Positions 1 to 5,882 of a DNA stretch of 5,882 bases are shown piece by piece. Origin of the DNA: JBDTCS01 sp039923455 (lineage in GTDB: Bacteria; Bacteroidota; Ignavibacteria; Palsa-1295). Position 1 is the first letter of the stretch. Every line of letters begins with the position of its first letter. Location of the stretch: positions 1 to 5,882 of the forward strand of contig JBDTCS010000138.1 in assembly GCA_039923455.1 (NCBI GenBank). Reading direction: 5' to 3'. Position numbers and translations under genes: made by a program. A model generated the notes under the pieces. It ran no database searches and was not told the origin of the DNA. It was given only the letters and a program-made list of their open reading frames with translations.

Positions 1-1761
1 ACGCGAATGGTGTTCGTCGGCCACTTCCCTGTTGATGCCGCATTGCAAAGCAAAGCCAATTGCTATCGGATGACCTACGATGAGAACGGCGTGCTTACAA
101 AGATCGAGTATCTCAAAGCAGGCAGACTTGCATACGATCCGAGATACAATACTGCAATGATCGTGATCGAGCATGAAGATGGATTCGAAAAGCGAAGCTT
201 CATGAACATTTGGGGGAGGCCCCAAAGGTGCGACGCCGGATATTTTAGCTGTCGAATCAAATTCGATCTTGCGAAGCACACAGGCGTGATTTATACCTAC
301 GATGAATTTGGTGATCGAGCAGAAGATAAAGACGGTGCCGCTGAGCGCCGGTTCGTGCTGGATAAGAACGGAGACATTCTTAAAGCGCTGCCTTTCGATG
401 CCAACGGCGAGAGGAAAATGGCGGCCGTAGGCAAGTACGAAGTTCGGAATAAGGCCAATGCAAAACATCAGCTGATTGAAAGCGGGATCTATACCGAGAC
501 TGGTGAAGCGATTGCATCAGCAGATGATGGCGCTCTCAGGCGAACGACGTATGACCCGAATGGAATGCCGACGGAAATTCGGATCTTTGGACCGGATGAA
601 CAGCTCGCCGGCAATCAGAACATTGCAATCACACAATACACCTGGAGCCTCACCGGTCAACAGTTAGCACGCCGCGCCCTTGACCATCATACTAAGTTAT
701 TGAGGCTAATCGAATGGACGTTGGACGAATTTGGAAATATCACCGAATGGAGAAACTTTGGCCCAGATGGACGATTGATCGGCCCCGGTGTTGCGATTAC
801 CAAGTTTACCTACGATCCGTTCAACAACGAAACTTCGGCGGCTAATTTTGATTCATCCGGCAAGCCAGTCATTGATGCGAACGGGCTGGCCGAGACGCGT
901 TTCGGCTATGATGTGAAAGGCCACTTGATCGAGATAAGGCATTTTGGCTACGATCACAAACTGGCAATCGATAGCGAAGATAATTATGCGATCGAAAAAC
1001 TCGTGCGTGATGGCAACGAGGATATGGTGGAGGAGCAGTTCCTAAACAGCCAAGAAAAACTTACACTCTGCCGCGGAGGCTACGCGATTCGAAGAAACAC
1101 TTGGGACGCCATGCACGACCAATTGAGTCAGTCCTTTTTTGGTGTTGATACGCTGCTGATCGACATTCCACCCTACGGCATTGCGAGAGGCGAGTGGGAG
1201 TATGACGAAACAGGAATAGAGACCGGCGAGGATTATTACAACACGAAAGACGAAGAAGTCGAGATCACCGATTCCACAAAGGACGCGTTTCTTCATGCGA
1301 AGACAAAGTCGCTAAACGTGAACGTGGAGGGATCCTACAAGAATATTGACGGACAATATAGTCTCGAATATGACTCGAGAGTCTGGCAAGTTTCCGAAAA
1401 ACTATTTCCGCAAGGCGATCTCGCATTGCTGCATTTTTCCGGGCAATGCTTCGCACTATTTTTACATCGCCTTTCGGCCGTAACCCTCGATGAATCGGTT
1501 GCGAAAATGATCGAGCTTATGAAGATCAGCGCAAATAAGGTCGAGATGCTCTCGCATGAAACGCGATCGGTGCATAATCACAATGTGGCATTCTGCAAGG
1601 TCGAGGCAATGGTAAAGGGGCAGTCGTTCGTCTATCTCATCTATCTCGCAAAAACTCGCCGCGGCCTGGTTACGATCACAACCGGTTCTGTGAAAGCAAA
1701 CTTTCCTCAACACGAAGCGGAGATGATGATGGTACTGAACGCGGTGAATTACTCAGATTGA
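1..1761 (+). CDS. YD-like tandem-repeat protein with C-terminal PsbP/Mog1-like domain (5' partial)
   Basis: The frame is open to the left edge, so the true start is probably outside the window. The first ATG inside is at 7 (used for numbering) and has no visible ribosome site. The 584 residues from there contain degenerate repeats with an aromatic-Asp core (TYDPNG, TLDEFG, FTYDPF, GYDVKG, TWDAMH, EYDETG). The core Asp falls at about residues 183, 240, 270, 302, 335, 367 and 400, a period near 32. Between cores are FGPDG-type turns, and weaker copies occur at about 25, 99 and 119. The pattern resembles RHS/YD-type beta repeats, but no RHS core-hyperrepeat boundary or toxin domain is visible. 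From about residue 442 the composition changes to a single alpha/beta domain (YSLEYDSRVWQV, then a Phe-rich strand, a helix around 495-510 and a final strand-helix), which recalls PsbP/Mog1/DUF1795-like folds; this fold call is inference. The role is unknown; the repeats suggest binding. It ends 31 bases from a convergent gene. Confidence 0.75.
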   Translation, partial: TRMVFVGHFPVDAALQSKANCYRMTYDENGVLTKIEYLKAGRLAYDPRYNTAMIVIEHEDGFEKRSFMNIWGRPQRCDAGYFSCRIKFDLAKHTGVIYTYDEFGDRAEDKDGAAERRFVLDKNGDILKALPFDANGERKMAAVGKYEVRNKANAKHQLIESGIYTETGEAIASADDGALRRTTYDPNGMPTEIRIFGPDEQLAGNQNIAITQYTWSLTGQQLARRALDHHTKLLRLIEWTLDEFGNITEWRNFGPDGRLIGPGVAITKFTYDPFNNETSAANFDSSGKPVIDANGLAETRFGYDVKGHLIEIRHFGYDHKLAIDSEDNYAIEKLVRDGNEDMVEEQFLNSQEKLTLCRGGYAIRRNTWDAMHDQLSQSFFGVDTLLIDIPPYGIARGEWEYDETGIETGEDYYNTKDEEVEITDSTKDAFLHAKTKSLNVNVEGSYKNIDGQYSLEYDSRVWQVSEKLFPQGDLALLHFSGQCFALFLHRLSAVTLDESVAKMIELMKISANKVEMLSHETRSVHNHNVAFCKVEAMVKGQSFVYLIYLAKTRRGLVTITTGSVKANFPQHEAEMMMVLNAVNYSD

Positions 1762-1792
1762 CTCAACTAAAAAGCACCGCAACCTGTATCGC

Positions 1793-2758
1793 TTACAACT
1801 GTAGCCACCACAGCCGCAAATATTTTAGTCGAGTGGAGAGTTCGAGCACATCGTCGCGAAAGAGGATCGGCACTTTGTAAATCACGAACTCGCGAAACCA
1901 TGCGTCAAATGGTTTTTTCTCTACCGTGAAAACGCGGCACGTATAGACGCTATCCGTCACCTTGAGCAACATTAGAATGCGATAACCGTGATCATCTTCG
2001 ATCACGTTATGCCACAGATCGCCTTGCTTCATGTTGCTCAGCACGCGATCAACGAGCGGATCGACTGGGATCTCCTCATCATGACCGCCCGGCATTTTTT
2101 GCACACCGGTAAACTTGGAAATCTTTAACGTGTCGCAATGTAATTTTGAAAATGTCTCGGGGCGGTGAATGATACCATTCCATATCTTTTGCACACTGTC
2201 ACGCTCCGCACGATGCACATTCGTATCGACTGCGAAATATGCGCGAAGCCTCGGATTGACAAGCGTCGGTTCGACGATGAGCCGATAATACGCAGCGGTA
2301 TCTTTACCAAAAATTTGCTTCAGACATGCCAGCCGTTCGGGATCGCGTGAGGTCTGATCAATATAATCTGCCTTTTGCTTTAGGGCAGCCTTCGGAGCTA
2401 TTTGCCCGTAGGCGATCCTCAGCACTTCCTTTTCGAGTGTTTTGTTGCCGAGCTCGACAACCGCTTGCTCTTTTGTGACTGCGGTGTCACCATAACAAAG
2501 TTCCACGGCGATCTCGTAGTTTATATCCGAGTTCTCGATCGCGGCATCACCGATCTTAAGCGGCGGACCATTTTTTTGCGCAAACGCATCCTGTCCAATA
2601 AACAGGAGCCCACCAAGCGCTCCGGCCAGGAGAAAATAACGGGTCGATCGAGGAAGCGAGAACAATCGATCTAACGAAAACTGGTGTATCGAAAGCGGCA
2701 TACGTAATTTGTTTGGCGTAAAACAACGCCGAACGGATTTAGTCTCCCCAAAAGTCAT
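1793..2758 (-). CDS. Exported SurA/parvulin-like protein, divergent (putative folding factor)
   Basis: This 321-residue protein has a hydrophobic segment at about 41-55 followed by DAFAQ at 57-61, which reads as a Sec signal peptide cleaved near Ala60. The mature part begins with a strand-helix stretch (KIGDAAIENSDINYEI at 68-83) and a long helical region to about 195, like the N-terminal chaperone domain of SurA/PpiC proteins. Residues 245-300 include GDLWHNVIEDDHGYRILML, which resembles the last strand of a parvulin domain (usually a G-x-hydrophobic...GYHI pattern). The usual catalytic His pairs are not evident, so it may be a chaperone without isomerase activity. The start is uncertain. 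ATG at 2758 has no ribosome site and follows a terminator T-tract directly. ATG at 2701 (residue 20) would give a shorter leader and a more normal signal peptide. The first 19 residues include a small hairpin at DNA level (GGCGT/ACGCC, 2715-2730). Function by family resemblance only. Confidence 0.6.
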   Translation of the reverse strand: MTFGETKSVRRCFTPNKLRMPLSIHQFSLDRLFSLPRSTRYFLLAGALGGLLFIGQDAFAQKNGPPLKIGDAAIENSDINYEIAVELCYGDTAVTKEQAVVELGNKTLEKEVLRIAYGQIAPKAALKQKADYIDQTSRDPERLACLKQIFGKDTAAYYRLIVEPTLVNPRLRAYFAVDTNVHRAERDSVQKIWNGIIHRPETFSKLHCDTLKISKFTGVQKMPGGHDEEIPVDPLVDRVLSNMKQGDLWHNVIEDDHGYRILMLLKVTDSVYTCRVFTVEKKPFDAWFREFVIYKVPILFRDDVLELSTRLKYLRLWWLQL

Positions 2759-2764
2759 CTCGGC

Positions 2765-2794
2765 AAAAAAATGAAAAAGGAGGTGATTACCTCC
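2765..2794 (-). terminator. Intrinsic terminator in front of the SurA-like gene
   Basis: On the minus strand a perfect 6-bp stem GGAGGT/ACCTCC (2794-2789 with 2784-2779) and a 4-base loop are followed by TTTTT, then CA, then seven more T (2778-2765). It faces into the gene starting at 2758, so transcripts from further right would be stopped just before that gene unless the hairpin is prevented from forming. Confidence 0.65.
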
Positions 2795-2937
2795 CTTCTC
2801 TTCTACCCCATTGTCGCAAACAAGTTTCGGTCCCTATGGCGATTACGCCTACCAGGCCAAGCCTTTGAGGAGAACTCCCTTCCCCCTTTGAGCGGTTATC
2901 ATTCCGCAGCCTGAAACACGCTTCGAGATAGAAGCGT
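2765..2937 (-). ncRNA. Candidate structured leader or small RNA ending in a terminator
   Basis: Read on the minus strand from 2937 down, the gap shows successive short perfect hairpins: ACGCTTC/GAAGCGT (2918-2937), GCGG/CCGC (2892-2907), GGAG/CTCC (2869-2878), AGGC/GCCT (2854-2864) and GGCG/CGCC (2838-2849). GTTTC at 2917-2913 can pair with GAAAC at 2828-2824. This would close a multibranch junction around the inner hairpins, with GG/CC extending the stem past one bulge. The region ends in an intrinsic terminator (2765-2794) only about 7 bases before the first ATG of the SurA-like gene. That layout fits either an attenuated 5' leader or an independent small RNA. I compared it by eye with the common riboswitch classes I know (TPP, cobalamin, SAM, FMN, glycine, lysine, c-di-GMP, fluoride, guanidine, T-box) and recognised none. 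No confident promoter was found to the right. Boundaries are approximate. Confidence 0.35.
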
Positions 2938-2995
2938 ATTGTTCATTTTGCATATCGGACGCTGCACGAGTTTACACACGGTTTTCTATCAATTT

Positions 2996-3000
2996 AGGAG
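2996..3000 (+). promoter_or_regulatory. Ribosome binding site of the Thr/Ala-rich protein gene
   Basis: AGGAG lies 7 bases before the ATG at 3008. It decides the start: an in-frame ATG at 2939 would add 23 non-signal-like residues in front of the MKKALLVLTLL signal sequence and has no ribosome site of its own. Confidence 0.75.
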
Positions 3001-3007
3001 ATATTTC

Positions 3008-3562
3008 ATGAAAAAAGCACTTTTGGTTCTTACGCTGCTGGTTCCATGTTCGGGCACAGCACTTTTCGCACAGTCCACCTCGTCAGCGACTGTCGGTGGC
3101 ACTGCGACGATCGCCACAGCGCCCAACACGGGCACGATCACGGTTAGCAATGTACCAGCCGGCGTATCGACCACAACATACACTGTCCAAGGAGCTTCCA
3201 GCACCGCAAGCGTTGCTGTAAAAACTGCAAAGCGAAAAGGCAAGGGCACGGTAGCTGGCACAAAGACGTGTGGTGGCGCAACCTGCACTGGCTCTTGCGG
3301 AGCACACGCAGCAACTGGCAACGCGGGTGTAGTGCATCGTGGCACTCTTACCCCAATAGCAGGTACGGCGACGTTCGCTCCAACAGCAGGCACTACACAG
3401 GTAGGGACGGTGTCGAATGTTCCCGCCGGCGTTTCAATTACTACAATCGGACCTGATGGCAGCGTAACCACCTCGCAGTCCGCACCAGTCGCGACCTCCG
3501 GTACGCTGATCCCGATCAGACCGAATCAGATCGGCACGGCACCAGCGCCGGCTCAGAAGTAA
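3008..3562 (+). CDS. Small secreted Thr/Ala/Gly-rich protein with duplicated segment and Cys cluster
   Basis: This 184-residue protein begins with a clear signal peptide (Lys2-Lys3, hydrophobic core 4-13, then ALFAQS, with cleavage likely after Ala21). The Cys at 14 has Pro before it and is not a good lipobox. The mature protein is low in complexity and rich in Thr, Ala, Gly, Val and Ser. The segment TVSNVPAGVS occurs twice (residues 45-54 and 134-143), each followed by x-Thr-Thr, and GTLxPI occurs at 112-117 and 165-170. Between the copies is a basic patch (KTAKRKGKG, 72-80) and then C88-x4-C93-x3-C97 with His100, which could bind metal or form disulfides. I recognise no family. The composition suggests an extended surface or periplasmic protein. 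Start chosen from the AGGAG at 2996 and the signal peptide. The gene is followed by a strong terminator and appears to be transcribed alone. The long open frame on the opposite strand is a by-product of its composition. Confidence 0.75.
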   Translation: MKKALLVLTLLVPCSGTALFAQSTSSATVGGTATIATAPNTGTITVSNVPAGVSTTTYTVQGASSTASVAVKTAKRKGKGTVAGTKTCGGATCTGSCGAHAATGNAGVVHRGTLTPIAGTATFAPTAGTTQVGTVSNVPAGVSITTIGPDGSVTTSQSAPVATSGTLIPIRPNQIGTAPAPAQK

Positions 3563-3610
3563 TTGCGAATCGGCAGTAATTCTGTAGGATTCAAAATAGG
3601 TTTAAAAGCG

Positions 3611-3652
3611 AAAAAACCGTCAGCTCCGAATTTTTGGAATTGACGGTTTTTT
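3611..3652 (+). terminator. Strong intrinsic terminator after the Thr/Ala-rich protein gene
   Basis: AAAAAACCGTCA (3611-3622) pairs perfectly with TGACGGTTTTTT (3641-3652). A small internal TCC/GGA pairing lies in the 18-base loop, and the T-tract continues to 3653. The A-tract on the left makes it potentially bidirectional. It begins 48 bases after the stop at 3562. The rest of the 136-base gap (3563-3698) shows no gene and no clear promoter. Confidence 0.85.
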
Positions 3653-3698
3653 TATTAGGCTCGTTCCACGATCTTTCTCTCGCAATCAAAAATACGTC

Positions 3699-4502
3699 GT
3701 GACGTTTCCCGTTCAGATACCGATAGGTCCCTACAGAATCGATCCCCATGTGGTCTTCGAGTTTCTTGCATACACAATCGGCTTTCGGGTATATCTTAAG
3801 ACGCGCAGCAAAGAGATGCTGCCGTTCGATAAAGCAATCTGGGTAGTTGTTGGTGCAATCGCAGGAGCGGCGATTGGTTCGAAAATTTTGTTTTGGTTCG
3901 AGAATCCGCCACTCACACTTGAGCACATCACCGACTTCATGTTTTTGATGGGCGGTAAAACAATCGTCGGTGGTTTGCTTGGCGGACTCATTGGTGTCGA
4001 GTTTGCAAAGAAGCGGTTGCATTGGACGAGGCGCACGGGTGATGATTTTGTGATGCCGCTTATTGTTGGCATGTCGATTGGTCGGATCGGTTGCTTTCTT
4101 AGCGGCTTGCAAGACGATACCAGCGGCTCAGCAACGACCTGGTTTACCGGCGTAAATTTCGGTGATGGTATTCCGCGTCATCCGACGCAACTCTACGAAA
4201 TAGCATTCCTGATTGTGCTCGGAATTGTGATCACATTTGTTTCGAACCGATCTCGGCTCGCACAAGGTGCACGATTTCAGATCTTTATGCTTGCGTATCT
4301 GGCGTTTCGATTGGGCGTAGATTTTCTGAAACCTCGTGCGATTATTTTTCTTGGGCTTGGCACTATTCAGATCGTCTGTATTCTCGGCATTCTCTATTAC
4401 ATAAAGTTTATTCCACATTGGCGAAGCACTGCGCTCTCGGCAGACGAACCAACTATTGACGAACATGTCACATCAGAAACAGCGTCCGTATCTCTTTCTT
4501 GA
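3699..4502 (+). CDS. Lgt-family membrane protein (prolipoprotein diacylglyceryl transferase homologue, altered active site)
   Basis: This 267-residue multi-pass membrane protein is similar in length to Lgt, which moves diacylglycerol from phosphatidylglycerol to the lipobox Cys of prolipoproteins. Family marks are GGKTIVGGLLGG (85-96), GMSIGRIGCF (124-133), PRHPTQLYE (159-167, almost the family consensus) and YLAFRLGVDFL (200-210). Hydrophobic segments lie at about 17-32, 46-66, 85-101, 168-182, 194-208 and 214-234. Aligned by eye to E. coli Lgt, Arg143 and Arg239 are kept (Arg129, Arg204). His103 is Val90, Asn146 is Cys132, Glu243 is Asp208, and the GELWGR stretch is replaced by GLQDDT. It may therefore be a paralogue with another acceptor or substrate rather than housekeeping Lgt. 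It starts with GTG, with no Shine-Dalgarno sequence. It overlaps the radical SAM gene by 38 bases, which indicates a shared transcript and probably a shared pathway. Family assignment firm; function uncertain. Confidence 0.85.
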   Translation: MTFPVQIPIGPYRIDPHVVFEFLAYTIGFRVYLKTRSKEMLPFDKAIWVVVGAIAGAAIGSKILFWFENPPLTLEHITDFMFLMGGKTIVGGLLGGLIGVEFAKKRLHWTRRTGDDFVMPLIVGMSIGRIGCFLSGLQDDTSGSATTWFTGVNFGDGIPRHPTQLYEIAFLIVLGIVITFVSNRSRLAQGARFQIFMLAYLAFRLGVDFLKPRAIIFLGLGTIQIVCILGILYYIKFIPHWRSTALSADEPTIDEHVTSETASVSLS

Positions 4503-5882
4503 ATTGACGAACAGTATTTGTTCGAAGTGTCTTCGCAAGTGTGAGGCGAAGGTGATCGTCCGCGACGAAAAAGTGTATTTGCACAAACATTGCTTCGAGC
4601 ATGGTCTGGAGAAAGTATTGATCTCGACAGATGTCGCGTATTATAAAAAGTGTCGCGAATTTTTGAAGCCGGCCGAAGTGCCGCTGAAGTGGAACACCGA
4701 AATAAAATACGGCTGCCCGTATGATTGTGGCCTGTGCCCCGATCATGAGCAGCATAGTTGCTTGACGCTTGTGGAGATCACGGATAAATGCAATCTCGCT
4801 TGCCCGATCTGCTACGCGGGTTCGTCTCCACAAATGGAAACCTCTCGTTCGCTCGAAGAGATCGAGTTCATGCTCGACGCAATTGTTGCGAATGAAGGTG
4901 AACCCGATATCGTCCAAATCTCCGGCGGTGAACCGACGATTCATCCGCAATTCTTCGAGATACTCGATATGGCAAAACGCAAGCCGATCAAGCATCTCAT
5001 GGTGAACACGAATGGACTTCGCATCGCACAAGATCGTGAGTTCGCAAAGCGCCTCGCGACCTACATGCCGGGCTTCGAGATCTATTTGCAATTCGATAGC
5101 TTTGATGAAGCGCCACTGCGTGAGCTTCGTGGTGTTGATCTTCGCGCATCGAGAGAGCGTGCGATCGAGCATCTGAACGAGTTTAATATTTCGACCACGC
5201 TCGTCGTGACACTCAAAAAGGGATTGAACGATCACGAAGTCGGTAAGATCATTCAATATGGTCTGAAGCAGCGAGCAGTGCGAGGTGTGACGTTTCAACC
5301 GGTGCAAGTTGCAGGTAGGCTTGAAGATTTCGATCCGGCAACTGACAGGTTGACGCTGAGCGAAGTTCGGCAAATGATCATTGATCAATCGGGAGTCTTT
5401 CGAGCAGAGGATATTATTCCGGTGCCGTGTCACCCGGATTGTCTCGCGATGGGTTACGCACTCAAGATGGCCGGTACCGTTACGCCGCTCACGGGACTCA
5501 TCGATCCGCAAATACTTATCGAAGGCGGCCGCAACACAATCGTTTATGAGCAAGATGATTATCTTCGTTCGAAAATCTTCGAGCTCTTCTCGACTGCGCA
5601 CTCTCCGGATTCGAGTGCGCTCTCACTCAAGAACTTGCTCTGCTGTTTGCCTATGGTACCGGTGCCGGATGCGATTGGTTACGACAATGTGTTTCGCGTG
5701 ATCATCATGCAATTCCTCGATCCGTTTAACTTTGATGTGCGATCGGTGAAAAAGACTTGTGTGCATATTGTGCATCCCGATGGACGGATCATACCGTTCG
5801 ACACTTATAATATTTTCTATCGTGGTGAGCTCGAAGAAAAACTGCGCGAGCTTCGTGGTGATCCGCAAACGAAGCCGATGAC
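4465..5882 (+). CDS. Radical SAM enzyme, MJ0619 / tetraether synthase (Tes)-like family (3' partial)
   Basis: The frame runs from ATG 4465 past the right edge, with 472 residues visible and no internal stop. The radical SAM cluster motif is C109-x3-C113-x2-C116 in DKCNLACPICYA, followed by the SAM-binding SGGEPT (153-158) and a typical strand LMVNTNG (178-184). The N-terminus has C19-x2-C22-x3-C26 and KHCFEHG (Cys43), a zinc-ribbon or rubredoxin-like layout. Then comes YGCPYDCGLCPDHEQHSC with a second CX3CX2C (84, 88, 91) and Cys99. More cysteines lie at 322, 326, 393, 394 and 432. This arrangement is that of the MJ0619 family, whose archaeal member Tes couples lipid tails to make tetraether lipids using several auxiliary iron centres. 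Bacterial members are mostly uncharacterised. The near-terminal PDGRIIPFDTYNIFYR (438-453) is also family-like. The ATG at 4465 is preferred to TTG at 4504 because RPYLFLELTNS matches the family's N-terminus as I remember it. The start lies inside the Lgt-like gene, without a clear ribosome site, suggesting translational coupling. Confidence 0.9.
   Translation, partial: MSHQKQRPYLFLELTNSICSKCLRKCEAKVIVRDEKVYLHKHCFEHGLEKVLISTDVAYYKKCREFLKPAEVPLKWNTEIKYGCPYDCGLCPDHEQHSCLTLVEITDKCNLACPICYAGSSPQMETSRSLEEIEFMLDAIVANEGEPDIVQISGGEPTIHPQFFEILDMAKRKPIKHLMVNTNGLRIAQDREFAKRLATYMPGFEIYLQFDSFDEAPLRELRGVDLRASRERAIEHLNEFNISTTLVVTLKKGLNDHEVGKIIQYGLKQRAVRGVTFQPVQVAGRLEDFDPATDRLTLSEVRQMIIDQSGVFRAEDIIPVPCHPDCLAMGYALKMAGTVTPLTGLIDPQILIEGGRNTIVYEQDDYLRSKIFELFSTAHSPDSSALSLKNLLCCLPMVPVPDAIGYDNVFRVIIMQFLDPFNFDVRSVKKTCVHIVHPDGRIIPFDTYNIFYRGELEEKLRELRGDPQTKPM

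Noticed and set aside
1741..1780. GCGGTG/CACCGC inverted repeat between the two convergent genes as a terminator
   Set aside because: The 6-bp stem has a loop of 28 bases and no T-tract follows on either strand.
2771..2914. Plus-strand 47-codon open frame starting MKKEVITSLL
   Set aside because: No ribosome site precedes the ATG, and the GGAGGTG lies inside its own codons. It coincides with the hairpin-rich minus-strand region, which explains the sequence better. Conservation in relatives could reopen this.
2989..3471. 160-codon open frame on the minus strand
   Set aside because: Its Val/Pro/Ala-rich product is the antisense of the Thr/Ala/Gly-rich secreted protein. The plus gene has a signal peptide and ribosome site and this one has neither.
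3591..4112. 173-codon minus-strand frame across the terminator and the Lgt-like gene
   Set aside because: It runs through the terminator and antisense to the Lgt motifs. The product has no recognisable features.
4468..5601. 377-codon open frame on the minus strand
   Set aside because: It lies wholly antisense to the radical SAM gene, whose motifs prove the plus frame. The product is rich in Arg, His and Cys with no domain I recognise, as expected of a shadow frame.
1..5882. CRISPR arrays, tRNA or rRNA genes, insertion-sequence ends
   Set aside because: I saw no regularly spaced direct repeats, no tRNA T-loop pattern with matching arms, no rRNA body (only the 12-base tail match) and no transposase or paired terminal repeats.

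Overview
The window carries five protein genes, two of them cut by the window edges, plus one structured intergenic region. Nothing in it identifies the organism directly. GC content is roughly balanced, most genes lack a clear Shine-Dalgarno sequence, and both exported proteins have signal peptides ending in Phe-Ala-Gln or similar, as is common in the Bacteroidota/Chlorobi (FCB) group. An environmental FCB lineage such as Ignavibacteria or Kapaibacteria is my best guess, held loosely.

Left part (1-2758): the 3' part of a gene for a tandem-repeat protein (about 32-residue YD-like units, then an alpha/beta domain resembling the PsbP/Mog1 fold) runs rightward. It converges, with a 31-base gap, on a leftward gene for an exported protein that looks like a divergent SurA/parvulin-type folding factor. 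Neither has a firmly assignable function.

Middle part (2759-3698): a 249-base gap separates the divergent starts of the SurA-like gene and of a small secreted Thr/Ala/Gly-rich protein. Read on the minus strand, this gap contains a run of short hairpins inside a possible long-range closing stem. It ends in a good intrinsic terminator just before the SurA-like gene, which could be an attenuated leader or a stand-alone small RNA. I cannot match it to a known class. The small secreted protein has a duplicated TVSNVPAGVS segment and a Cys cluster, and its gene is followed by a strong terminator.

Right part (3699-5882): a two-gene unit overlapping by 38 bases. The first gene encodes a membrane protein of the prolipoprotein diacylglyceryl transferase (Lgt) family with several signature residues replaced. 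The second encodes a radical SAM enzyme of the MJ0619 / tetraether synthase (Tes)-like family, rich in extra cysteines and open at the right edge. Tes joins two lipid tails through a C-C bond in archaea. Pairing a bacterial homologue with an altered lipid-handling Lgt homologue suggests a lipid-modification pathway, possibly for membrane-spanning or otherwise unusual lipids or lipid-anchored products. This is the most interesting feature of the window, and the function is inference.
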